The translations under genes were made by a program, and so were the position numbers. This document shows, piece after piece, positions 52,216-60,357 of a DNA stretch of 61,750 bases. The stretch comes from Nocardia sp. MH4 (GTDB lineage Bacteria; Actinomycetota; Actinomycetes; Mycobacteriales; Mycobacteriaceae), in contig NZ_LPNR01000085.1 of the NCBI RefSeq assembly GCF_019266065.1, positions 1-61,750 of the forward strand, given 5' to 3'. The notes below the pieces were generated by a model that did no database searches, had not been told where the DNA came from, and saw only the letters and a list, made by a program, of their open reading frames with translations. How positions within the stretch are numbered: position 1 is the stretch's first letter; each line of letters begins with the position of its first letter.

Positions 52216-53720
52216 CGCGTCCCCGTGTCGAGGGAACGGCAGTAGTCGGCCAGTTCGGCTAGGCGGTGGGCCGCGGCGGTGCGGGCCTGCGGAAGGGCGG
52301 TGGGGTCCGGGGCCGGGGCGAAGACCTCCAGGTAGCACTTGAGTTTCGGTTCGGTGCCCGAGGGACGCACGACGATGCGGAAGTCGTCGGCGTCGAAGAT
52401 CAGGGCGTCGGTGCGCATCCGGCCGCGGACCTGGGACTGGTCGGTGAATTTCACCGGGGTCGCGGCGATCTCGCTGGGCGGGTTCGCGCGCAGGGCGGCG
52501 GCGAGGGCGCTCGCGGCGGCCTGGTCGGGCAGGCGCAGGGAGACCTGATCGCCCGCGTGCAGGCCGAATTCGACCGCGTAGGAATCGAGTTCGTCCTGGA
52601 GGGTGCGGCCCTCGGCCTGCAGCAGGGCGACGAGGTCGGCGGCCGCGACGGCGGCGGAGATGCCGTCCTTGTCTCGGACGGTGGCCGGGTCGACGCAGTG
52701 GCCGATGGCTTCCTCGTAGGCGTAGACGAGCCCTTCGCCCGCCCTGGCCAGCCATTTGAAGCCGGTGAGGGTCTCGGCGTAGCGGGCCGATCGGGCCGGG
52801 GCCAGCTTCGACAGCAGTCGCGAGGAGACGAGGGTGGTGGCGACCAGCGGGTCGCCGGTGGCGGTGCGCAGGACGTAATCGGCCAGCAGCACACCTGTTT
52901 CGTCGCCGCGCAGCATGCGCCAGCCGGCGGGGCCGGGCACGCCGAGGGCGCAGCGATCGGCATCGGGATCGAGCGCGATCGCCAGATCGGCGTCCACCCG
53001 TTCGGCCAGTGCCAGCAGCAGGTCGGCCGCGCCGGGTTCCTCGGGGTTCGGGAACGCGACGGTCGGGAAGTCGGGGTCGGGGGCGAACTGCTCGTCGACG
53101 ACGTGCACGTCGGTGAATCCGGCGGCGGCCAGCGCCCGCACCGCGAGCTCCCCGCCGACGCCGTGCAGCGCGGTCAGCGCGATCCGCACTGGAGCCCGCT
53201 CGCCCGCGCCGCCGAGCACGCCGGGCAGGTCGGCGACGCGCGCGAGGTAGCGGTCGACCAGTTCCGCGCCGGACGGGGAGACCGGCTCGCGCGCGATCGG
53301 GTCGCCCACCGCCTCGATGCACCGCTCGATCTCGGTGTCGGCGGGCGCGATCAGCTGGGACCCGCCGTCGAGGTACACCTTGTAGCCGTTGTCGGCGGGC
53401 GGGTTGTGCGACGCGGTGATCTGCACCCCGGCCACCGCGCCCAGCTGCCGGACCGCGAACGCCACCACCGGCGTCGGCACCGGCTCGGGCAGCAGCGTCA
53501 CGGGAAAGCCCGCGGCCGTGAAGATCTCGGCGGTCGCGGTGGCGAACTCGGCCGAGCCGTGCCGGGCATCGCGCCCGACGACGACCGCGCCGCCGCCCAG
53601 GCACCGTTCGCGCAGCCAGGCCGCGACACCGGCGCTCGCCCGCGACACGGTGGTCACGTTCATGCCGTCCGGGCCCTCGCGCAGCGGTCCACGCAGGCCC
53701 GCGGTCCCGAAGCGCAACAT
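52212..53720 (-). CDS. pmmB: phosphohexose/phosphopentose mutase (PmmB)
   Basis: A 502-residue alpha-D-phosphohexomutase. Catalytic phosphoserine loop QITASHNPPADNGYKVY, metal-binding DPDADRCAL, the sugar-specificity loop before DYVLRTATG, and the phosphate-binding RPSGTEPKLKCYLEV at the C-terminus. Named by synteny with M. tuberculosis pmmB (Rv3308). Next to a nucleoside phosphorylase, it plausibly converts (deoxy)ribose 1-phosphate to the 5-phosphate, though phosphomannomutase is the traditional label. ATG 53720 directly abuts the deoD stop. Confidence 0.92.
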   Translation of the reverse strand: MLRFGTAGLRGPLREGPDGMNVTTVSRASAGVAAWLRERCLGGGAVVVGRDARHGSAEFATATAEIFTAAGFPVTLLPEPVPTPVVAFAVRQLGAVAGVQITASHNPPADNGYKVYLDGGSQLIAPADTEIERCIEAVGDPIAREPVSPSGAELVDRYLARVADLPGVLGGAGERAPVRIALTALHGVGGELAVRALAAAGFTDVHVVDEQFAPDPDFPTVAFPNPEEPGAADLLLALAERVDADLAIALDPDADRCALGVPGPAGWRMLRGDETGVLLADYVLRTATGDPLVATTLVSSRLLSKLAPARSARYAETLTGFKWLARAGEGLVYAYEEAIGHCVDPATVRDKDGISAAVAAADLVALLQAEGRTLQDELDSYAVEFGLHAGDQVSLRLPDQAAASALAAALRANPPSEIAATPVKFTDQSQVRGRMRTDALIFDADDFRIVVRPSGTEPKLKCYLEVFAPAPDPTALPQARTAAAHRLAELADYCRSLDTGTR

Positions 53721-54500
53721 CTACACGCGCTCCAGGATCCCGCGCAGCAGCTTGCCGAGCCGAGGCGCGGCGGCCTGGCCCTCGGCGAGCACTTCCGCGT
53801 GCGACAGGTGCTGACCGGTGACGCCGGCCGCGAGGTTGGTGACCAGCGAGATGCCGAGCACCCGCGCGCCGCGCGAGCGCGCCTCGATCGCCTCCAGCAC
53901 CGTCGACATGCCGACCAGGTCGGCGCCGATCGTGGCCAGCATGCGGATCTCGGCGGGTGTCTCGTACTGCGGGCCGGTGAGCCCGGCGTAGACGCCCTCG
54001 GTCAGGCTGGGGTCGATCTCCCTGGCCAGGGCGCGCAGTTCGGGGTCCCAGGCATCGACCAGGTCGACGAAGCGGGCGCCTTCCAGCGGCGTGCGCGCGG
54101 TGAGGTTGAGGTGATCGGCGATGAGCACCGGCTCACCGACCCGCAGGCCGGGCCTGATCCCGCCCGCGGCATTGGTGAGCAGCACGATCTCGGCCCCCGC
54201 CGCGATCGCCGCCGTCACCGGGTGGACCACCTGCTGGGGCGTGTAGCCCTCGTACAGGTGCTGACGGCCCATCAGCAGCAGCACGTTGTTGTCGTCGACG
54301 GTGACCGAATGCACCATGCCGCCGTGGCCCTGCGCGCTGGGTTTGCCGAAGCCGGGTAGCTCCGGCATGGCGATCGAGGCGTGCGGCGCGCCGATCTCGG
54401 CGGCTGCCTCCTGCCACCCCGATCCCAGCACCACGGCCACGCGATGACGCGGCACTCCCGTACGTTCGGCGATCGCCTGAGCGGCCTGTTCGGCAAGCAT
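53721..54500 (-). CDS. deoD: purine nucleoside phosphorylase
   Basis: A 259-residue trimeric-type (PNP/MTAP family) phosphorylase cleaving inosine and guanosine to base plus ribose 1-phosphate. GSGW phosphate loop (~26), [34 protein letters not shown] (purine-binding Glu) and GMSTVLEA. Homologous to Rv3307; the name deoD follows the mycobacterial convention although the fold is the PunA type. ATG 54500 is 6 nt after TAGACT. First gene of deoD-pmmB-zinc ribbon. Confidence 0.95.
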   Translation of the reverse strand: MLAEQAAQAIAERTGVPRHRVAVVLGSGWQEAAAEIGAPHASIAMPELPGFGKPSAQGHGGMVHSVTVDDNNVLLLMGRQHLYEGYTPQQVVHPVTAAIAAGAEIVLLTNAAGGIRPGLRVGEPVLIADHLNLTARTPLEGARFVDLVDAWDPELRALAREIDPSLTEGVYAGLTGPQYETPAEIRMLATIGADLVGMSTVLEAIEARSRGARVLGISLVTNLAAGVTGQHLSHAEVLAEGQAAAPRLGKLLRGILERV

Positions 54501-54506
54501 GGGCTG

Positions 54507-54512
54507 AGTCTA
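54507..54512 (-). promoter_or_regulatory. -10 element of leaderless deoD promoter
   Basis: Minus-strand TAGACT, 6 nt before ATG 54500; no ribosome binding site. Confidence 0.6.
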
Positions 54513-54624
54513 TGCGGCGCGGGCGCCGCGTGTTCGCGGCCCCGAGGGGGCTACCCGGCCGCGAACCGGCCGCTGCGCGGCCGCCCCTCCTCGAGGTCGG
54601 GGGTGCGGGGTCGGGCGGCGGAGG

Positions 54625-54664
54625 CTACCCGTTGGTAGGTAAGTGCCCAGCTGCGGTTTATTCT
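54625..54664 (+). promoter_or_regulatory. promoter of the enoyl-CoA hydratase gene with inverted repeat
   Basis: CTACC (54625-54629) and GGTAG (54634-54638) form a small inverted repeat. TATTCT at 54659-54664 is a -10 placed 7 nt before the ATG, so the repeat covers the -35 region. Confidence 0.45.
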
Positions 54665-54671
54665 TCCCGTC

Positions 54672-55373
54672 ATGCCGTATTTGGAGCGCTCCGGTGATGT
54701 GTTCGTCCTGTACCTCGGGAACGAGGGGGAGACCGACAACGAGAACCGTTTCTCGCCGGGTTGGATCGATGCCTTCCACGCCGCCCTCGACGAGGTCGAG
54801 GCGTCGGAGGGTGCTGCCGCGCTGGTCACGGTGGCGACCGGCAAGTACTACAGCAACGGTCTCGACACCGACTGGCTGTTCGGCAACCTGGACAAGATCC
54901 ACGGCTACCTCGACCGGGTGCACACCCTCTACACCCGCCTGCTGACCTTCCCGATGCCCACCGTCGCCGCGATCAACGGCCACGCGTTCGGCGCGGGCGC
55001 GATGCTGGCCTCCTCGCACGACTTCCGTGTGATGCGCGGTGACCGCGGCTTCTGGTCGCTGCCCGAGGTGCACCTCGGCATGCCCTTCACCGTCGGCATG
55101 AACGGCCTGCTCAAGGGCCGGCTGAGCAACCAGGTGTGCGTGCGGGCGATGACCACCGGCCACCGCTTCGCCGCCGACGAGGCGATCGCGGCGGGCATCG
55201 TGGACGCGAAGGCCGACGCCGAGGAGGTGCTGCCCGCCGCGATCGGGCGCGCCGCCGCGCTGACCAGCCTGCGCAAGCCGATCACCCCGATCATCAAGAC
55301 CGCGCTGCACGCCGAGACCCTGGCCGCGCTGGCCACCCCGGTCACCGCCGAGAACCTGCCGTTCGGCAGCTGA
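54672..55373 (+). CDS. enoyl-CoA hydratase/isomerase family protein
   Basis: A 233-residue crotonase-fold protein, short for the family and closest in plan to peroxisomal delta3,delta2-enoyl-CoA isomerase (ECI/ECH). The oxyanion-hole segments are GKYYSNGLDTDWL (~57-69) and INGHAFGAGAMLASSHDF (~98-115). The second catalytic Glu region is FWSLPEVHLGMPFTVGM. ATG 54672 follows the -10 TATTCT. It interrupts the deoD-amiB1 order known from mycobacteria. It is 49 nt upstream of amiB1 on the same strand. Confidence 0.85.
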   Translation: MPYLERSGDVFVLYLGNEGETDNENRFSPGWIDAFHAALDEVEASEGAAALVTVATGKYYSNGLDTDWLFGNLDKIHGYLDRVHTLYTRLLTFPMPTVAAINGHAFGAGAMLASSHDFRVMRGDRGFWSLPEVHLGMPFTVGMNGLLKGRLSNQVCVRAMTTGHRFAADEAIAAGIVDAKADAEEVLPAAIGRAAALTSLRKPITPIIKTALHAETLAALATPVTAENLPFGS

Positions 55374-55422
55374 CTCCCGCGCCGGTGCGCCCCGGACCGC
55401 CGCTGATGCGAGACTGGGGGGT

Positions 55423-56625
55423 ATGGCACCCTCGCGCACCGGCGAATTCTCGGCCACCGCCTCCGATGCCGCGATCGCCGCGGCATCGGAGGAGCTGATC
55501 GGCCTCTCGCACGCGATCCACGCCGAACCCGAGCTCGCTTTCGCCGAGACGCGCAGCGTCGCCAAGATCCTCGCGCCCCTGGCCGAGCGCGGTTTTCTGA
55601 TCACCACCGGCGTCGCGGGCCTGCCGACGGCCTTTCGCGCCGTCTACGGCAGCGGCCCGCTGACCGTCGGTATCTGCGCCGAATACGACGCGCTGCCCGA
55701 GATCGGGCACGCCTGCGGGCACAACATCATCGCCGCCTCCGCGGTGGGCGCCGCGATCGGACTGGCCGAGGTCGCCGATCAGCTCGGTCTGACCGTCGTC
55801 GTGCTCGGCACGCCCGCCGAGGAGAGTGGCGGCGGCAAGGTCCTGATGCTCGAGGCGGGCGCCTTCGACGACATCGCGATGGCGATGATGGTCCACCCCG
55901 GCCCCGCCGACATCGTCGGCGCGCGCTCACTGGCCCTGGCCGACCTGTCGATCGTCTTCCACGGCCGCGAGGCGCACGCCAGCGCCGCACCGGAGCTCGG
56001 CCGCAACGCCGGTGACGCGGTGACCCTGACCCAGGTTGCCGTCGGCTTGCTGCGCCAGCATTTGCGCCCTGGCCAGCAACTGCACGGTATAGTCGCTGAC
56101 GGTGGCGTAGCCCCCAACATCGTGCCCGGACGGGCGGAGTTGCTGTACTACCTCCGCGCGGCCGATTCCGCGTCACTCGACGACCTGATGCGACGAGCGA
56201 AGGCGTGTTTCGAGGCGGGCGCCCTGGCAACCGGCTGCACTCACGACATACGGACGCTCGCGCCCACCTATACCGAGCTCACCCCCGACCCGGTTCTCTC
56301 GGCTGTCTACCGCGCGCAGATCACCGGATTGGGCAGGGTGCCGATCGCGCCCGAGCTCGAGGTGCTGCGTCCGCTCGGGAGCACCGACATGGGCAACGTC
56401 ACCAACGTGATCCCCGGTATCCACCCGGTGATCGGCATCGACGCCGGTGGCGCGGTGACCCATCAGCCGGACTTCGCCGCCGCCGCGGTGAACGCCTCGG
56501 CCGATCGCGCGGTGCTCGACGGCGCCCGCGCACTGGCGCGTACCGCTGTCGCGATAGCGCGCGATGAAGTACACAGGGACAGGTTGTTGCAACGGCTGGT
56601 CGAACGACAGGAGGACATTCGGTGA
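55423..56625 (+). CDS. amiB1: M20-family amidohydrolase (AmiB1-like)
   Basis: A 400-residue peptidase M20D amidohydrolase hydrolysing N-acyl or aminobenzoyl-type amides. Metal-binding motifs: HACGHNIIAAS, PAEESGGGK with the catalytic Glu pair, HPGP and GREAHASAAPELG (lid domain). The C-terminal ligand is in IDAGGAVTHQPDF. Position next to amiA1 matches Rv3306c. The amiA1 GTG overlaps its stop (GTGA). Confidence 0.88.
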   Translation: MAPSRTGEFSATASDAAIAAASEELIGLSHAIHAEPELAFAETRSVAKILAPLAERGFLITTGVAGLPTAFRAVYGSGPLTVGICAEYDALPEIGHACGHNIIAASAVGAAIGLAEVADQLGLTVVVLGTPAEESGGGKVLMLEAGAFDDIAMAMMVHPGPADIVGARSLALADLSIVFHGREAHASAAPELGRNAGDAVTLTQVAVGLLRQHLRPGQQLHGIVADGGVAPNIVPGRAELLYYLRAADSASLDDLMRRAKACFEAGALATGCTHDIRTLAPTYTELTPDPVLSAVYRAQITGLGRVPIAPELEVLRPLGSTDMGNVTNVIPGIHPVIGIDAGGAVTHQPDFAAAAVNASADRAVLDGARALARTAVAIARDEVHRDRLLQRLVERQEDIR

Positions 56626-57914
56626 GCATTTCCGGCTATTCGGGCACCGCGCGCGCAGGCGCCGACGCGCTATCGATGGGCGTGGGAGCCCACTCGATGA
56701 TGCGTGAGAACGCGGTCTGTCCGACCATGCCGGACACCGAACGAACCGATATGCCAGGAGCGGAGATCGTCGACGCGTGGCTGGCCGAGCACACCGCCGA
56801 CCTCGTGCAATGGCGCAGGCACATCCACGCCAACCCCGAGCTGTCGCGCGCGGAGTTCGCCACCACCGAGTTCGTCTCGGGGTGGCTGACCAAAGCGGGT
56901 CTGAGCTGGGACGTACTGCCCGGCGGCACCGGCCTGATCTGCGATCTGGGGCCGACCGGCACGCGGCGCATCGCCCTGCGCGCCGACATGGACGCGCTGC
57001 CGATGCAGGAGTTCACCGGTCTGAGCTTCGCCTCGACCGTGCCGGGCGTCTCGCACGCCTGCGGGCACGACGCGCACACCACGGTGCTGCTCGGTACCGC
57101 GCTGGCGCTGGCCGAGGCCGAGCACACGCTGCCGGTCGGGGTGCGGCTGGTGTTCCAGCCCGCCGAGGAAGTGATGCCGGGCGGTGCGCTCGACGTCGTC
57201 GCCGCGGGGGCGATGCAGGGCGTCGACCGGATCTTCGCGCTGCACTGCGACCCCCGGCTGGAGGTCGGCAAGGTCGGCCTGCGGACCGGGGCGATCACCT
57301 CGGCCGCCGACACCGTCGAGCTGGTGTTGGACTCGCCGGGTGGGCACACCTCGCGCCCGCACTTGACCAGCGATCTGGTCTACGCGATCGGCACGGTCAT
57401 CACCGGCCTGCCCGGGCTGCTGAGCCGTCGGGTGGATCCGCGCACCAGCACCGTCATGGTGTGGGGCGCGGTCAGCGCGGGCAAGGCGCCGAACGCGATC
57501 CCGCAGACCGGCATGCTCACCGGCACCGTCCGCACCGGCGACCACGCCACCTGGCTGCTGCTGGAACCGCTGGTCCGCGAGATCGTCGACGGCCTGCTGG
57601 CGCCGACCGGCGTGCGCTACCAGCTCAACTACAAGCGCGGCGTGCCCCCGGTGGTCAACGACCCCACCTCGGCCCTGATGTTCGAGAACGCGGTTCTGGC
57701 GATGGGCCCAGACGCCCTGGCCGACACCCCGCAGTCCGGCGGCGGCGAGGACTTCTCCTGGTACCTGGAGGAAGTTCCCGGCGCCATGGCCCGACTGGGC
57801 GTCTGGTCCGGCACCGGCGACCAACTGGACCTGCACCAGCCCACGTTCGACATCGACGAGCGAGCCCTGGCCGTGGGCGTGCGGACCCTCACGAACATCA
57901 TTCTTCAGGCGTGA
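56622..57914 (+). CDS. amiA1: M20-family amidohydrolase (AmiA1-like)
   Basis: A 430-residue M20 amidohydrolase. Motifs: LRADMDALPMQE, SHACGHDAHTTVLLG, FQPAEEVMPGGA (catalytic Glu), HCDP, HTSRPH, and SGGGEDFSWYLEEVPG. GTG 56622 is chosen because AGGAGG lies 7 nt upstream and it overlaps amiB1. The first ~44 residues (Gly/Ala/Ser, then Met/Asp) are an extension beyond the homologous start around ATG 56752. AmiA1 and AmiB1 may form a pair acting on related substrates, as in p-aminobenzoyl-glutamate hydrolases. Confidence 0.88.
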   Translation: MSISGYSGTARAGADALSMGVGAHSMMRENAVCPTMPDTERTDMPGAEIVDAWLAEHTADLVQWRRHIHANPELSRAEFATTEFVSGWLTKAGLSWDVLPGGTGLICDLGPTGTRRIALRADMDALPMQEFTGLSFASTVPGVSHACGHDAHTTVLLGTALALAEAEHTLPVGVRLVFQPAEEVMPGGALDVVAAGAMQGVDRIFALHCDPRLEVGKVGLRTGAITSAADTVELVLDSPGGHTSRPHLTSDLVYAIGTVITGLPGLLSRRVDPRTSTVMVWGAVSAGKAPNAIPQTGMLTGTVRTGDHATWLLLEPLVREIVDGLLAPTGVRYQLNYKRGVPPVVNDPTSALMFENAVLAMGPDALADTPQSGGGEDFSWYLEEVPGAMARLGVWSGTGDQLDLHQPTFDIDERALAVGVRTLTNIILQA

Positions 57915-57968
57915 GCAGCACAGAAGCACACGGGTAACTCACCGGGTACGGGCTGAGCCCCACGACCG

Positions 57969-57998
57969 CCGGCCGCCGACGAGAAAGTCAGCGGCCGG
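57969..57998. terminator. bidirectional terminator hairpin
   Basis: CCGGCCGC (57969-57976) pairs with GCGGCCGG (57991-57998). After one mismatch, GAC/GTC extends the stem to a GAGAAA loop. It lies between the convergent amiA1 and cyclotransferase-like genes. Confidence 0.65.
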
Positions 57999-58034
57999 TG
58001 AGTCCGGCCAGAATTCGCGGGGAGGCGGACGAGC

Positions 58035-58496
58035 TCAGGCGCCGGGGCCGACGTTCTTGCTGTTGCGGGTGCGCAGGGCGTGGACGTAATCCTCTGGGGC
58101 GCCCGCCTTCTCGGCCGCGTCGGCGATCACGCCGATGTAGCGCGCCGAGGGCAGTCCGCCCTCGTAGGCGTCGAGGACGTACAGCCACGCCAGCCGGGAC
58201 TCGCCCTGGGTGCCGGTAACCCGGATCCTGATCTTCTTGTGGATACCGAAGTCCGAGCCTTCCCAGCGGTCGAGGCGTTCCTCGTCCTCGGGGGAGACGT
58301 CGTAGAGCACGACGAATACCCGGGAGCCCGGATCCTCGACGACGGTGGCCAACGGCCCTTCCCAGCCGATGTCGTCACCGGCGAAGGTCAGGCGCCAACC
58401 TTCCAGCCACCCGGTCCCGGACATGGGCGAATGCGGGCAGCGTTCCAGCATCTGCGTCGAGTCCATGTTGGACCCGTAAGCGGCATAGATCGGCAC
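58035..58496 (-). CDS. gamma-glutamylcyclotransferase-like protein (Rv3304-like)
   Basis: A 153-residue GGCT/AIG2-fold protein. The substrate loop is YAAYGSNMD (residues ~4-12), the acid position is in DRWEGSDFGIHKK, and YIGVIADAAEKAG is the closing helix. The GTG at 58496 begins exactly at the family motif and lies 7 nt after TACAGT; the frame to 58598 is not used. Matches Rv3304 by position between amiA1 and lpdA. Whether it cyclises gamma-glutamyl amino acids is untested. Confidence 0.8.
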   Translation of the reverse strand: MPIYAAYGSNMDSTQMLERCPHSPMSGTGWLEGWRLTFAGDDIGWEGPLATVVEDPGSRVFVVLYDVSPEDEERLDRWEGSDFGIHKKIRIRVTGTQGESRLAWLYVLDAYEGGLPSARYIGVIADAAEKAGAPEDYVHALRTRNSKNVGPGA

Positions 58497-58503
58497 CTGA
58501 CGA

Positions 58504-58509
58504 ACTGTA
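58504..58509 (-). promoter_or_regulatory. -10 element of the cyclotransferase-like gene
   Basis: Minus-strand TACAGT, 7 nt before GTG 58496; no ribosome binding site. Confidence 0.5.
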
Positions 58510-58704
58510 GCCAATAACAGCAGTGGAATTCCTGTCTCCCACCCAGATCGGCTGACGGTCACAGTTGTGGCGGGCCTCGACACGCCGAACTTGTTCACCG
58601 ATCCGACCCCGAACCGTCACAGCGCACCTGAAATGATGGGGTGACAGTACGGACGGGTCCTCACAAGGGACGCGGCTGATCAGGCGAATACAGGGAGCGT
58701 GGCT

Positions 58705-60105
58705 GTGGCACGGATTGCGATCATCGGTGGCGGACCGGCGGGATACGAGGCGGCGCTGGTGGCCGCCCAGCACGGGGCCTCGGTCACCCTGGTCGACGCC
58801 GACGGCATCGGCGGCGCGTGCGTGCTCTGGGACTGCGTTCCCTCCAAGACCTTCATCGCCTCCACCGGTCTGCGCACCGACCTGCGCCGGGCTCGTGATC
58901 TGGGTATCACCCTCGACGCCAGCCAGGCGCAGGTGCACCTGCCCGAGGTGAACGGCCGTGTCAAGGCGCTCGCGCTGGCCCAGTCCGCCGACATCCGCGC
59001 CAAGCTGCAGGCCGCCGGGGTGCAGTTGCTGGCGGGCCGGGGCGAATTGGTCGGTCCCGCCGCCGGATTGGCGCACCGCGTCAGGGCCACGCTGGCCGAC
59101 GGCAGCGCCGAGGAGTTCGAGGCCGAGGTCGTGCTGATCGCGACCGGCGCCAGCCCGCGCGTGCTGCCCGGCGCCGAGCCCGACGGTGAGCGCATCCTGA
59201 ACTGGCGCCAGCTCTACGACCTGCAGGAACTGCCCGAGACGCTGGTGGTGGTGGGTTCCGGCGTCACCGGCGCCGAGTTCGTCTCCGCCTACACCGAGAT
59301 GGGCGTGCGGGTGAAGCTGGTCTCCAGCCGCGACCGCGTGCTGCCGGGCGAGGACGCCGACGCGGCGCTCGTGCTGGAGGACGCGCTGGCCGAGCGCGGC
59401 GTGGAACTGGTCAAGCACGCCCGCGCCGACGCGGTGGAGCGCACCGCCGACGGCATCGTGGTGAAGCTGTCCGACGGCCGTACCGTGACGGGTTCGCACG
59501 CGCTGATGACCGTGGGTTCCACCCCGAACACACAGAGCCTGGGCCTGGACCGGGTCGGCATCGAGCTCGATCGCGGTGGATACCTTCGCGTCGACCGGGT
59601 TTCGCGCACCTCGGTGCCCGGTATCTACGCGGCGGGCGACTGCACCGGCCTGCTGCCGCTGGCCTCGGTGGCCGCCATGCAGGGCCGCATCGCGATGTAT
59701 CACGCGCTGGGCGAGGGCGTGAGCCCGATCCGCTTGAAGACGGTGGCCTCGGCGGTGTTCACCCGCCCGGAGATCGCGACCGTCGGCGTCAGCCAGACCG
59801 CCATCGACAACGGCGAGGTGCCCGCCCGCACGGTGATGCTGCCGCTGAACACCAATCCGCGCGCGAAGATGTCGGGGCTGCGGCGCGGTTTCGTCAAGAT
59901 CTTCTGCCGCCCGGCGACCGGCGTGGTGATCGGCGGTGTGGTCGTCGCGCCGATCGCCTCGGAGCTGATCCTGCCGATCGCGCTGGCGGTGCAGAACAAC
60001 CTCACCGTCACCGATCTCGCGCAGACGTTCTCGGTGTATCCGTCGCTGACCGGTTCGGTCACCGAAGCCGGGCGTTTGCTGATGCGCCACGACGACCTGG
60101 ACTGA
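58705..60105 (+). CDS. lpdA: LpdA-type flavoprotein disulfide reductase / quinone reductase
   Basis: A 466-residue pyridine nucleotide-disulfide reductase. FAD motif IGGGPAGYEAAL (8-18), redox segment GGACVLWDCVPSK (36-48) with Cys39 and Cys44, NAD(P) motif VVGSGVTGAEFV, AAGDCTG, and C-terminal interface domain. In lipoamide dehydrogenase the C-terminal pair is His-x4-Glu; here the equivalent reads VYPSLTGSVTEA without the His, as in mycobacterial LpdA, which acts as an NAD(P)H quinone reductase. GTG 58705 is 7 nt after AGGGAG; GTG 58699 is an alternative. Confidence 0.9.
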   Translation: MARIAIIGGGPAGYEAALVAAQHGASVTLVDADGIGGACVLWDCVPSKTFIASTGLRTDLRRARDLGITLDASQAQVHLPEVNGRVKALALAQSADIRAKLQAAGVQLLAGRGELVGPAAGLAHRVRATLADGSAEEFEAEVVLIATGASPRVLPGAEPDGERILNWRQLYDLQELPETLVVVGSGVTGAEFVSAYTEMGVRVKLVSSRDRVLPGEDADAALVLEDALAERGVELVKHARADAVERTADGIVVKLSDGRTVTGSHALMTVGSTPNTQSLGLDRVGIELDRGGYLRVDRVSRTSVPGIYAAGDCTGLLPLASVAAMQGRIAMYHALGEGVSPIRLKTVASAVFTRPEIATVGVSQTAIDNGEVPARTVMLPLNTNPRAKMSGLRRGFVKIFCRPATGVVIGGVVVAPIASELILPIALAVQNNLTVTDLAQTFSVYPSLTGSVTEAGRLLMRHDDLD

Positions 60106-60154
60106 GCGGCCGCGCCGGACTGTGAGTCGGATCACTGAACGGCGAGGTTTCGAA

Positions 60155-60170
60155 TTGTCTTGTTCGACAA
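60155..60170. promoter_or_regulatory. inverted repeat upstream of the Pro-rich secreted gene
   Basis: TTGTC (60155-60159) and GACAA (60166-60170) with a 6-nt spacer in the 252-nt lpdA-60358 gap. TTGACT at 60275-60280 is a possible -35, but no good -10 follows. No gene is seen in this gap. Confidence 0.3.
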
Positions 60171-60357
60171 CGGTGGTCGTCGATTCCGCGCGGGGGTCCC
60201 GGAGCGTGTTTCCGCAGGCGGAGCGGCAGCGGTGCGAAACTTACTGCTGCGTTGCCTGTCCCGCGCTCATGTGGTTGACTCACGGCCGAGGCGCGATCAG
60301 AAGTGGTCGCGTGGTGGAGCAGTGGGGGATTCCCTCCGGGAAAGGGATAAGCGAAAA

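Noticed and set aside
51994..53604. 536-codon minus frame overlapping pmmB
   Set aside because: Only its last 73 codons are credible (zinc ribbon); the rest is an Arg/Pro-rich shadow of pmmB.
58375..60135. 586-codon open frame antisense to lpdA
   Set aside because: His/Arg/Gln-rich composition with no motif; lpdA on the plus strand has all expected signatures.
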